Shown here: positions 23,801 through 37,666 of the stretch, piece after piece | Layout of the letters: each line of letters starts with the position of its first letter | Numbering within the stretch: the first letter of the stretch is position 1 | Source: Isoperla grammatica | Lineage: Eukaryota; Arthropoda; Insecta; Plecoptera; Perlodidae | DNA length: 64,000 nucleotides | Reading direction: 5' to 3' | NCBI GenBank assembly: GCA_945910005.1 | Contig: OX246743.1 | Span: 131,501 to 195,500 of the forward strand | Notes under the pieces: generated by a model | What the model saw: the letters and a program-made list of their open reading frames with translations, nothing else | What the model was told of the DNA's origin: nothing | Databases searched by the model: none | Made by a program: the position numbers and the translations under genes

Positions 23801-26800
23801 TGACAGACTGGCAGAACGAGCGCGGGCGCAACAGACTCCCGGCCGGCGGGCGATGAGGGCGAGTAGGTACCAACGCGAATGTTGCAGTGTATGTATCACA
23901 AAGATGCAGTAAGCACAACACCGCCAAACTTTTTTTTTTTTTTTACAATAGTTGACACTTGATCGATATCGCGAAACGTACGATATATTTATTCTATATC
24001 GATATTGAATTTATTTTTCTATTATCAATATCGTATCGAATTATCAATATCGTTGGGCAGCCCTACCTAATTGTATTCCATGCTATTTGGTTTGGAAAGT
24101 GTGATAGGAGCTGACAGCTAACCTGAAGATGATATTCCTTGTATTCCGTGCTAGCCTATTTGGTTTGGAGAGTGTGATAGAAATTAGAAACTTACAGGTT
24201 ACCTTAAGATGATACACCTAATTGTTTTCGGTGCTATGTCGTTATGCAACGTGATGGCATTGAAATAGACAAATAGTTGAACAAAATCACTGTTAGGTAT
24301 TGGGGGGTTCTGGGTTGTCTTGTAATGTTAAGCCATTGTAATTGATTAATCATCATTAATTAATCTTTCTGTTTAAGATTTTCAAACAAGTTTGGCCGAA
24401 TGTCAATAGTTACGCAAAGGCTCTACTGAAAGACTCCATTGAGCCGGGAGTTCGTAATGCCTTGGCTGCGTACAAGCTCAACGGCTTCGCTTTTGAGCGA
24501 ATGATCTTGGGAAGTATTGTAAGTGAATTTACTATCGTGAAGTTATTTACTAGTATGTATGAGGTCCCTAGAGTTACAGTACTACTAGCAGCCTTTCATT
24601 GACAAAAGTCACTGCATCTGTTTCTTTCTATAATGTAGTTGCTACTAAAAGACAGATTGAGAAGGAATCCTGTAATATTGCCTTTATTTTACCTAGTCTA
24701 GTTGTTGTGTTGTTGCCTTACAAACCACGTTTGCTATAATGTACAATATTGGCATTTAATGTTTGATGTTTATCGTTGTACGTTGTAGCTACATGATTTT
24801 GTTGTTGTGCCTACTTTTTGCCAAGCAAACATTTAGATGCCTTCTACACTACCCATTATAGCTGTTGTGACAAGCTTAGCCTGTATAAATGCACTGATCA
24901 GTATTATTAATGTACTACAATACAATACAAAGCGTCTTTATTCGTCTTCAAAACAGTGTACATACGATAAGATACATGATACTGTTAAGCCGTATACTAA
25001 TGACAACCGTTTATTTCTCCAGCCTATACGAATAGGAGGCGTCAAAGTGTACGACCGGAATGTTTCAAGAAACGAAATCATCATGGATCTAGATATCTTG
25101 TATGTATTGTCTCATAAAAAACTGATAAATTGATATTAATTGGTATGGTTTATTGGTCTCCAGTGGATTCACAAAGAAAATGATTTCTCAAATGAATACA
25201 TATTCTAAAAATTACTAATTATTTTATGTATACAAAATAAATAAATCCACACTAGTCTATATGTTACATTTTAACACACTAGGTTTGTTTGTTTGTCCTG
25301 TGATCATTACTCCAGGAGCACGGTATTGACAAAAAAACACAATTTTTTTGTCCAGGGGCGAGTGTACTGGAAGTAACCGTGAGGTGTTTCTTTGTCCAGT
25401 AGTAATAACTTATTACAACTGTGATGGGAGTATTGGTTTTACATCTGCTTCTCAAGTAGGAGCAGGAACAGCCGAAACGATATCAACTGGTGACAACACT
25501 GTTTTTTTGTCCAAGTAGGAGTAACTGTGATTTCTACTCCCATTTTCGTTTCAATTACTTATTTCCGAACTACTCCTGGGATAAAATACCCCGGTCGAGG
25601 CAGGACAAACAAACGAACCTGTAGACAGCAGTAAACACGTTGGGTGACGTTGCCGGTGACTTGTTTCAGCTACGCGGGTGACTGCGACATATCGTTCTCG
25701 CTGTCGGGTGTAAAGGGCGGCATCAAAGACTTCCAGCTGCACGGGATGTGTCGCATCGTTATGAAGCCACTCATCTCTACCATACCGCTCGTCGGCGGCC
25801 TACAGATCTTCTTTCTCAACAACCCGACCATCGACTTCAACCTTGTCGGGGTGGCCGACCTTCTCGACATGCCGGGACTCAGGTAGACCTTGTTAGTTGT
25901 TTGCGTGGCTTGGCTCATTCCTTTCTACGTCGTCAGTGCTAGTTCCGTTCCGTCCGCAGTACGGGGAACAGTACAAATATTGCAGTCTGACAGGTGATAG
26001 CTGCCAGATATATCATAATGTTTCAAGATTTCTAAGCCCCCAATAGTGGCGGTACTCAAAATGACGGCCCCTGTATGCAGTTGGATTTTTGGGCCCTCAC
26101 TTTTTAAGGGTTGAAAACTAAAATATAGTGGTCCAGTATAGTAGGACTATAATCATTTCTGGCACCAGATTACTATGTTTGTCATATTGTCTTTTAGTTG
26201 TGTAAGTTAAGATTGAATTTTTTGCTACAATGTTCTGAATCTGAGAAATCTGAAGTGTTGTTAAAGCTACTTTTTAAAAGTAACACTGTTACAGCTACAG
26301 CTACTTGATCTTTGAAAGTAACTTAGCTACTTTTCAGCTACTGTATTTTGTCAAGTAGCTCGCTACTTGTACAGCTACTCAAAAAACGTAGTGACGCTAC
26401 TTTACAGCTACTTTCGTTTTTATAAAGGACCAAGAGTACGTACTATTTATTGCAACGGTGGTACGGTCCGGAAGTGAGTCATACTCATATCACAGCTCAC
26501 GGGGTGACACAGGAAACTCAGTGCTGGGGAGGCGGTTTTGGGACTATAGAGCCAGAAGGCCAATGTCAGTCGTCATTCCAAACCTGTGACGGTGGGAATT
26601 GTGGCGGGCGAAACCAACGTGTGTTTGTTTACTGCAAAAATAAAGTAGCGGCTACTTTTCGCTACAAATACTCGTATATAGTAGCTTGCTACTCGCTACT
26701 TTACTGCGTTTTCAAATGTAGCGCGCTACCAGTCTCGCTACCAAAAAAAGTAACATGCTACAAGTAGCGCGCTACTTGTAGCGCGTTACTTAACAACACT

Positions 26801-29800
26801 GAAAATCTGTGAACACGTTCTTTTACAAACATTTATTACAAATTGATGGTTGCCGAGGTCTTGATATCTGTAATTGTATAGACCGAAATCAGCTTCTATG
26901 TCATACAAGCGGTGCATAGTAGGTACCTATGTGACATGCAGTGTTGTTTAGTAGCGAGCTACTTTTTTTTTGTAGCGATACTGGTAGCGCGCTACATTTG
27001 AGAATGCAGTAAAGTAGCGAGTAGCAAGCTACTATATACGAGTATTTGTAGCGAAAAATCGCCGCTAGGCCTAGTCTATTTTTGCAATTTTGCAATGCAA
27101 TATAAAATATAACACCTTTTATAGACATACATTTGTGGCTTCTAAGTTTTTGATACATTATTTTCATAGGCATAAAAATGATTACTGTATTTGAAAGAAA
27201 ATAACCTAATCTGTTAACAACTGTACATTTACAACAAACATCCAATAGGCCTAGATTATCAAAGAAACAAGTTTAATTCCTTGTGTTATAAAGTAATTTA
27301 AATGCGTTCCCGAAACACTTTGAATAGTAGGCTACGTTCTCCAGGTCCTTTATAAAAAATGAAAGTAGCTGTAAAGTAGCGTCACAACTTTTTTTGAGTA
27401 GCTTTACAAGTAGCAAGCTACTACAAACTACAGTACTGGTAGCTGAAAAGTAGCTAAGTTACTACTACTACTACTACTACTAAGATCAAGTAGCTGTAGC
27501 TGTAACAGCGCTACTTTTAAAAATTGAATGAACCAACCCGATTTAATGAAAATTAATGTATGTATTTTTGTGTGTAATACCCATGTATGTCTGCTAAATG
27601 TGTAAATGTTTAATTTTTAAAATTTTGGAAATGTATTGTTCATTTGAGAGCTGACAAGCTAAATATACAGGTGTCTCGTACACCACTATGTATCTACCGA
27701 AGCGCTATTTAAATTTAAAAAAATAAAAAAAAAATAGTTACTAACACATCTAGCCGGTTCAGGTTTGCGAAATGTTTTGCTGCGCTTTGGTTGTCATTTT
27801 ACAGCTTTCCAGCAACACATAAGCTCATTACAAACGTGTTTCTCATCACTTAGCTAATTAATAGATTCCATAGAAATCCAAACATAGGCTAGTATTCAAG
27901 CCACACCCTAGCCCCACCCTAGGTTTCTAACCTTTGTGGCATATTAGCAGTGTTTTATTATTCTATAGTATAGATAATGACTTTTAAACATATATGATGA
28001 TGTACCTAACATTGCTATATGAATACATAAATACAAAATTGGCATTTTACATTTAATTTGGCAAATGAAATAGAACGTACGTAGCTATTGATTCGCTCCC
28101 TTCACTGAGAATTAGAACTTATAATTGAGTAGATTTACAATAACTGCACATTTATTATACTTTATTTATTTGTAACCAGATAGCCTATATGTATTGTGAG
28201 TTGCACAAGAGAGAAAGGATGCCAACAGTGTATTTTATGTCCTTCTATTGCAGTTAACCATCATTATACTCTAGTAAGCATCCTATATCCCTCAACAACT
28301 CACATTACCCAAGCCTTTTGACACTCCTATCAACACTAATATACGTATAGACACAGAGTACGTATCGTCCCAGAGAAGCGTCTTAACCTCTCTAAACTGT
28401 TTTGCCCCGTAGTGACATCCTGCGCCGCATCATCGTGGAACAGGTGGCAGCCATGATGGTTCTGCCCAACAAGCTGCCCATTCAACTATCGGACGTTGTC
28501 GCCGCGACGGAACTCAAGACCCCCGAACCAGAGGCGAGTAATAAGCGCTAGTCATGTTTCATACTCCTTAAGACCCCCGAACCAGAGGCGAGTAATAAGC
28601 TCTAGTCATGTTTCAAACTCCTTAAGACCCCCGAACCAGAGGCGAGTAATAAGCGCTAGTCATGTTTCAAACTCCATAAGACCCCCGAACCAGAGGCGAG
28701 TAATAAGCCCTAGTCATGTTTCAAACTCCTTAAGACCCCCGAACCAGAGGCGAGTAATAAGCGCTAGTCATGTTTCAAACTCCATAAGACCCCAGAACTA
28801 GAGGCGAGTAATGATTTATACATAGGATTTCAATATGTCCACAAATTGCTTTCTTGTTTTTCCTTAAAACATAATAGGCCATAATGCTGTCAATGCTTTA
28901 CTTAATTATTATAAAATATATCTAAATCATTTAGGCTATATCTAGTAGCAGTACCGGTAATAAAAAAAATGTATGTATCTCTCGAACCTCGATACCAAAA
29001 ATAGAAATAATAACAATTACTCATTCATTATGTATTTTGGAACCTTTAAGAATCGTTAAGGACCGTTAAGAACCTTACAGGATAAAACGGTTCGGTTCCG
29101 GTTCCATAAATCATAGGGTTTAACGGTTTCTGTTCCGGTTCTATGAAATTAAACGGTCTCAAACGGTTCCGGTTCCAATCCCTGCCTATGAGTACAAAAT
29201 AATTTTAAAAATGAGTCCGAAGGCTGCATGTTCCCAAACCATTGTTAACTTGTGAGCTATGTTGCAGGGTGTGTTACGGGTGCACGTGGTGGAGGCCAAA
29301 GACCTGATGAAGAAAGACATCTCAATGCTGGGCAAGGGCAAGTCCGACCCGTATGCCGTGCTCAACATCGGGGCTCAGCAGTTCCGAACCCAGACCATCG
29401 ACAACACCGTCAACCCTAAATGGGACTACTGGTGCGAGGTGAGGATCATAATACCTTTTCACATCTCTACGTAATTAATTATATATGTCACGTAAACAAA
29501 AGTAACATCCATTAGCTGCTGACAAGTTCTGGATGATCTATATCGTATCGACAATTGTAGTGTATTCTCCATATTGATTTACTATCTTAGACTGTTAACA
29601 GCTTTTTAAAAGCTGAGCGATAATAGGCTACCGTAACGAGTGGACGAAGTTGGGAACACTTGGGTATAGTTAGCATATTCCTAGTTAGCTATTTTTGAGG
29701 ATGTACCATAATTTCAGTTTGATGGTGTTCAAAACGTGATCTTACCAGATTAGCTATAGATAAGATTGCCTGAGGTCCATTTGACTTGTACTACACGCAA

Positions 29801-32800
29801 TATTATTTTTTAGCCTATATTAATTGACATTCTGTGGTACACTGAGATTTGCCAGGTTTGCACCACTCATTTGGAAAATATGTAGGTAATACCTAGATTA
29901 ATGCCATATTCTGTAAGTAGAAACACATCCACCCTCAAACAACATAGGTAGGTAGGTACAGGTTTGATCTTTGAATTGCCCTGTAAGCCTGGCCCATGTG
30001 GCTGTACGCACCAGGGTGGGCCGAACATTTTTTTTCAAGTCGTAATATGGCAAACAAGTTGTGAATTAAGGAGACTAAAAAGGGATAAAAAAGAAATCTT
30101 TGGGTTTACAGTCAAATGTCATTACAACGAACTCGAAGGGACCTACAGTTTTTTTCGTTAAAATGATTATTTCGTTTAAATGATCGGCGTTTTTTGTGTG
30201 ATGGAAACTTGATTCCCAGTCCCCAAATTGGTCAAAATTGCGTCTACAAATCTTAAAAGTCGCGTAGCGCGCGAGCACAGATAAGGGACAAATAAGTTGT
30301 CTGTGGCGCGAGTAATGGCAGGTAACGCATGGCCCCTGTGTGGCCTGCAACCAGCATTACACATCTGTGTTGCGGGCAGTAGACTCGCAGGCGGGTCCTC
30401 ACAGTGAGAACAGATGCGCCCGGCCGAACGAGAGAGAACAATAGAGTGGTATCGTGAGCGAGACGCGACGAAGTAGTTCAACTACTACAGCGACCAGCCG
30501 CCGTGAGAGAGAGAGAAAGTGCTAGGCTCAGAATGCGTAAGTGCAAGCGAGACCGCGATAGCCGCCTGTTGTCAGTTCAGTTCGTCCCTCGCTCCGTAAC
30601 CTCGATCGTGATTGGTCGGCTGGGAGGGGGCTCGTCTTGCGGCGGCCAATGACCTTGCCCGACTCTCGTAGATACCTGCTAGCAGGCCAGCCGGCCCATG
30701 TAATGAGGCGATACACGGAAAAACACCAATCTACGCGACTGGGAATTCCAAATAATCTACATTTCAGAAGATAATTTCGTTGTACTCACGTGACATAATA
30801 CCAAGGGGAACCAAAATTTGTTCGTTAAAATGATCTTTTCGTAATAACGAATTTTCGTTGTAATGATAACAAATTAACATTGTGAACATAGGGATTCAGG
30901 CGGGACCACAAATAAATTTCGTTAAAACGATGATTTCGTTGTAAGGGCGTTCGTTGTAACGACTTTTGACTGTATATCTTCCGGTCGCGCATGTGTTGTT
31001 AAGTTTGCCAACATTTTGAAAAATTCACATTTTTACGATAATAGCCTTTTAGTAGAGGAGCAAAAGGTATCTCGTGCGCCTTTCGTGAAAGAGTATTGCG
31101 GTAAACGGTATTCTGTTACGGCATACCACACGAGTATTTTGCACCTACCTGGCACATCCTGGCACGCTGCAGAGGGCGCCAGGAGCGTCGTGACGTCATA
31201 GACACGTTTTAATTAATAACTTTTGAACGGTTTTTGTCACAGAAAATATCAAGAGGACAATTTTATGATGTCATACTAGACGAGCATTTATAACCTATCT
31301 GCTACATTCTGGCGGGCTGCAGAGGGCGCCAGGAGCGTTGTGACGTCATATACACGTTTGAACTAATAACGTTTGAACAGTTCATGTCACAGAAAATATG
31401 TAGGCGACAATTCTACTATCAAATACTATACGAGTATTTTGCACCTACCTGGCAAATCCTGGCACGCTGCAGAATGCGCCAGGAGCGTTATGACGTCATA
31501 GACACGTTTTAATTAATAACGTTTGAAAGGTTCATGTCACAGAAAATAACAAGGCAACAATTCTATTACGAAATACTATTTGAGTATTTTGCACCTACTT
31601 GGCACATCGTGGCACGCTGCAGAGGGCGCCAGGAGCGTCGTGACGTCATACACTTTTTCATCAATAACTTTTGAACGGTTCATATCACAGAAAATATCGA
31701 GATGAAAATATTATAGACAATTTAAATACAAATCGATTGATATGTACCAATAGGGTAATCATGCAATATTTAAGAGAGATATTGCTAACAAATAATAATA
31801 ATTAGATGTGTATATGAAATGAAGGGCATCCCTCATCGTTATATCTATTTATAACTAATTCGGAGTTATAATTGTATCGCTGTGAAGGACTAAATAATCG
31901 TAGTCATCCCAACATATCCATGGATATCTGTTGTTTAACAATAATAATAATTATTATTATTGTATACTAATTACTATTCATAGACTGATTAGTAAAACTC
32001 ACGTTTGTTAGAAGTTCTCTTCATCTTCATCATCATTGTCTTCATTCTCATCTCCCGTGTTGTCGGTATTCAGGCACTCTTGTTCCTCGTCTTCAGTTGA
32101 GCAGCCACAAAGCTCGGTGCACCTCATGTTATTTGCTTTGCAGCTGCATCTTGACGCACACCTTGATTTTAAGCAGTTGACGGCAGCCGGTGCAGCTTCG
32201 AGGGTTGTCATGACTGCCACATACTCGTTGCTCTCAAGTAGCCATCCGTAGTCTTCGGGTAATAAGTTGATAGGGTTGGCAACCTGGTCATTATGCCACA
32301 CCCAGCATTGATGTTGAGCACGTAGTATGGCTTGGAGATATGCGGCTTTGCTGGGTGGAAGCTTTTGGTGGGTGCTTGGCAAGACTTTTTGTGAAACATG
32401 CGCTATCGAAGGTCAGACACTGAGCTCAGTTTAGTGAATGGACAGTACAGTTTGCAAACAAACTTCTCTAGACCACTTATCACAGAGTCTTTTAGAGCAA
32501 TAGTTTAACCTAGTTATTTAAATGCTGAAAATATTTCATAGTCGGATTCTTCCACCCACCAGCACTTGTGAGGATCTAGCCAAACTTCTTATCATGCGCA
32601 TTGACAACAGTTATAGTGAGTTTTCAGAGGTCCACGTGGTATGGTATTTGATAGATATGACATTCCTGTTTCATTAAAATCGGCTACTCGAAAGACCCGG
32701 CAAGGAGGAAAAGCTGCTGTAGCTTATCGCATTACAGACAACACGCCCATCGGGCACTTGAGCATGTCACAACTACTTGGTCACACCAAAACCAAGTATG

Positions 32801-35800
32801 AGCTAACAGAATATTTTTCACAGAAGATAATTCGAGCCTCACAGGCCATGGAGCGACAAACAGTTGTCGCATGGAGTAACAAGACTATTAGTATAAAAAC
32901 ACTTCTACCAAAAAAGCCATAAAAGTGGCGGATTTTTGGAAATTAGTTGTCTAGAACGGTGTTTCGGACACGGAAACGAACGAACGAACCACACTTAAAT
33001 AGTGAACAAGAAGAAACCGATACAAAGATGTTGCTTCATGCAGTAGGTGCGACAAAACGAGGAGCTACTCAAACATCTATTTTTTCCCTAGATACAGATG
33101 TCCTTATCCTGGCACTGCGACGTTATAAAATACTGTGTTCATTACAGGTGAAGGGGGAAATAATAGAATAGCACTTGGGTCACTATACAACACATTTGGG
33201 CACAATCAAGTTTCAGGACTAACTGGATTTCACGCTTTCAGTGGTTCCGACAACACTGGGGGATTTTGAGGAATGGGGAAGCTTTCGTGCTGGAAAGCTT
33301 TCAGAGAATCCGACGATGTGCCAAGTAGGTGCAAAATACTCAAATAGTATTTCGTAATAGAATTGTTCCCTTGGAATTTTCTGTTGATTCTGGCATCTGT
33401 CTGCAGGTGTTCGCAATGTCCAATCACTGATTCATATGATTGTATTTGAAATATCGATCTTTGATTGGTTATAGCTCACTCGTCGATGGTGTTCGAGGCC
33501 TACAGGGTTGGTTTAGTCACTTTAAGTCTCCCACTGCAAATCAGTTTAGTTACTGAGTGGGGGGTAGACTCATATGTGAATTTATTTATTTTATTCATGA
33601 AATATTTTCAGCATTTAAATAACTAGGTTAAACTGTTGCTCTAAAAGACTCCGTGATAAGTGGTCTAGAGAAGTTTGTTTGCAAACTGTACTGTCCATTC
33701 ACTAAACTGAGCTCAGTGTCTGACCTTCGATAGCGCATGTTTCACAAAAAGTCTTGCCAAGCACCCACCAAAAGCTTCCACCCAGCAAAGCCGCATATCT
33801 CCAAGCCATACTACGTGCTCACCATCAATGCTGGGTGTGGCATAACGACCAGGTTGCCAACCCTATCAACTTATTACCCGAAGACTACGGATGGCTACTT
33901 GAGAGCAACGAGTATGTGGCAGTCATGACAACCCTTGAACCTGCACCGGCTGCCGTTAACTGCTTAAAATCAAGGTGTGCGTCAAGATGCAGCTGCAAAG
34001 CAAATAACATGAGGTGCACCGAGCTTTGTGGCTGCTCAACTGAAGACGAGGAACAAGAGTGCTTGAATACCGACAACACGGGAGATGAGGATGAAGACAA
34101 TGATGATGAAGATGAAGAGAACTTCTAACAAACGTGAGTTTTACTAATCAGTCTATGAATAGTAACTAGTATACAATAATAAAAATTATTATTATTGTTA
34201 AACAACAGATATCCATTGGTATGTTGGGATGACTACGATTATTTAGTCCTTCACAGCGATACAATTATAACTCCGAATTAGTTATAAATACATATTACGA
34301 TGAGGGATGCCCTTCATTTCATATACACATCTAATTATTATTATTTGTTAGCAATATCTCTCTTAAATATTGCATGATTACCCTATTGGTACATATCAAT
34401 CGATTTGTATTTAAATTGTCTATAATATTATCATCTTGATATTTTCTGTGATATGAACCGTTCAAAAGTTATTGATGAAAACGTGTATGACGTCACGACG
34501 CTCCTGGCGCCCTCTGCAGCGTGCCACGATGTGCCAAGAAGTTGCAAAATACTCAAATAGTATTTCGTAATAGAATTGTTGCCTTGACATTTTCTGTGAC
34601 ATGAACCGTTCAAACGTTATTAATTAAAACGTGTCTATGACGTCATAACGCTCCTGGTGCCCTCTGCAGCGTGCCAGGATTTGCCAGGTAAGTGCAAAAT
34701 ACTCGTATAGTATTTTATAGTAGAATTGTCGCCTACATATTTTCTGTGACATGAACTGTTCAAACGTTATTAGTTCAAACGTGTATATGACGTCACGACG
34801 CTCCTGGCGTCCTCTGCAGCCCGCCAGAATGTGGAAGATAGGTTATAAATGCTCGTCTAGTATGACATCATAAAATTGTCCTCTTAATATTTTCTGTGAC
34901 AAAAACCGTTCAAAAGTTATTAATTAAAACGTGTCTATGACGTCACGACGCTCCTGGCGCCCTCTGCAGCGTGCCAGGATGTGCCAGGTAGGTGCAAAAT
35001 ACTCGTGTGGTATGCCGTAACAGAATACCGTTTACCGCAATACTCTTTCACGAAAGGCGCACGAGAACTTAAATGTTACCTTTTGCTCCTCTACTATTTG
35101 CTCGATAGCCTCTTGAGCTTACACCTCATATTTACCACATATTTACCTATTTGAGGTTTTGCATTTGGAAAGAGGCTATAGGGAAGAGGCCAAAATTTTA
35201 GCAAACCTAAGTAGCTTACATGCGCGACCGGAAGATATAAACCGATTTTATTTCTTTTTTTACCTCTTTTTGGTCTCCCCAATTTGCAACTTTTTCGCAG
35301 TACTACCACTTGAAAAAGAAATGTTGGCAAAATGTTTTTCAAATTCTGGCAAACTTTAGAGCACATGCGCGACCGGAAGATATAAACCGATATTATTTCT
35401 TTTTTTTACCCCTTTTTAGTCTCCCGAATTCACAACTTTTCCGCAGTATGACGACTTAAAAACTAAAATTGAGTTTTTTCGCCCCACCCTAGTATGCGCG
35501 CAGTATTGAGGACCAGTGTAAAATACCTACTGTTATTGGTGCTCTTGTGTCACTCATGTTACCAACTTAAGTCAACTAGTAGTGAGTGACCCAGTTTTTG
35601 TTTTAAAGCCAGATTTACTTAAAGGGGTTCTCACCCGCTACACCAAAAAAATATGTTTAACTAAGGCTAATTAGCTATGAAATTAGCGACTAAAAGACAA
35701 AAAATCGGGTTCACCATAACCCGGGAAAAAAATATCAAAGTTAGTGATTTTCGAGCTAGGTCCCATCGGCGAAAATCTCCCATAAGAAATAGCATTGGGA

Positions 35801-36801
35801 CGACCTGTATGCCTTGGGACCTTGGAGGATTCTGCTTAGGGATGCACACGATAATCGATATTATCGATCGATAATCAATATTGGTAAAATTTTAGAGAAT
35901 CGATAATGAAATCTCATTATCGATAATCGAAAAATCAATAATCACTTGAATGTGGACCGAAATACTTAATTCGTATTTTCCCGCGCTTGGAACTATCTCT
36001 CGCTAATACAGCGTGATACCACGAACGTTGACGATGATTGTCGAACACGCCCGACGCCATCCACCAAGGCCATCCACTTCAGTCCCATGCTTCAGTCGGC
36101 ATTAGATAGTCTTGTCGGTAGGTCACGTTAGTGGCACGCTCACGTTTCGTTTTGATCGCCGCTGCAAGTGTCGAGTTTGTTTTTGTTTTCCTCGCCGCTG
36201 TAAGTGGCTTCGTTCGCGGCCGCCGTCATATGACCTTTGACCATAGAGATACTTTGACTGACAGTTCAGTGTGTGTGTAGTGTTGCCTAGATTTATTTTT
36301 CATAGGCCTAAAACGTATTTTGTTTATACATTCAGACAGAATGCCCCGCAAACTGTTCAATATGTCTAATAAACGCATTGTTTGTTATCTATGTAGTGTG
36401 TGTACCTACGCATAACATAAGCCTTGCCTACACTTTCCTGCTATAATCCTCACCCGAGGTATTCAAGGCCAAGCAAGGTCAGCCGGCCATCTGCTGCTGT
36501 CACTAGACCCAACTGCAATTGTTCGTTCGGCGCTCGGGACTTCGCCTGAGCAGGTCCAGGCGGGCAGTTGGTTGGGGTGGGGGGGGGGGGGGGACAAACC
36601 GGTCGGTAGGCGCAGAACAAGACGAGATCGGGAATGAGAGCTCTTGTTACGGCTCACACTTGTCACACGCCTTGAGGTAGGTTCCGCTTATCTCGGAACA
36701 AGCTAAAGTTTGATTCGGGAAGTCAGGGGGGGGGGGGCGATTGGCAGATGCAGAACGAAGACAAGAGCGACAGGTATAAGAGCTCGTTTATTTTAATTTC
36801 C

Positions 36802-36837
<36 letters not shown>

Positions 36838-37615
36838 AGCTGAAATTTGTTTATCAATGTATCGATATTTTCGATAATATCGATTCGATAATGACACTGC
36901 CGTTTCGATAATCGATAATGAAAAAAGTATCGATGTGCATCCCTAATTCTGCTCCAAAATGATTTAATACTTTTCGCTGCGTCTTTCTTTTCTGCGTATT
37001 TCGTATATTTTGGTTTCGTAATCGGAGCTTCCGTTCAGGTACAAAATAAAGATGTGTAATCGGGTGCTCCATTTCGTTTTGAACGTTGCTGTGCACATCC
37101 GCACTTCCAGTCACGCGATAGTCGGAGGAGGGGAAGGGAAGGAGGAGGGGCAGGCAGCACGTGTGTAGTCAGTCAGTCAGGGTCACGGGTTTGCATTGCA
37201 TCGTCTCGTAATTGTAACACTTTGCGTATCATATTTCTCGATGGCTACTGCTGTGTAACAGTTTGAGCCCGAATATTCTGCAGAAGAATTGGCAGAAATA
37301 GAGAAAGCCAAAGAGTCTATTGAAAGTATTAGCGATGGCGATAGGAACAATAAGGAAAATTGGTGCAAATTTGACGAATGTTCAGTTATGCCCACAGTCG
37401 CCGAATGTATTTGTTGTGCGAAAATACCGGCTGTGAGAAGTATGTTAGAAGACAACGTGTGCATTACAGACCACCAAATATTTGATAACTTAATTTTGAT
37501 TTCATACTAATTGCAACTGAAAGAAGTAAAAAGAAATCGTATTCTATCGAACCAGTACCAAACAATGTATGGCGGCATTTAGCGTACCGACAGTGTTTGT
37601 GTATTGGATTAACTC

Positions 37616-37666
<51 letters not shown>

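Larger units (their letters stand above)
30012..35491. mobile_element. Foldback (inverted-arm) element with hAT-like ends carrying PIN-like/CXC gene pieces
   Basis: The ends CAGGGTGGGCCGAA (left) and the complement of TAGGGTGGGGCGAA (right) are flanked by GTACGCAC/GTATGCGC (6 of 8). The arms are long inverted copies: a terminal block (30012-31046 with a later insertion; 35100-35491), four 150-bp repeats per arm, and a CXC-domain exon (32008-32382 minus; 33754-34128 plus). The central spacer (32540-33598) holds PIN-like coding pieces in + orientation. It sits in the E-Syt intron between exon 6 and exon 7a. The coding family is one I know from many invertebrate and fish genomes; its mobility is inferred. 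Confidence 0.8.

Noticed and set aside
28496..28801. 101-codon repetitive protein (RPPNQRRVISASHVSNS units)
   Set aside because: Arises because the 54-bp repeat is a multiple of three; the true E-Syt frame differs and stops.
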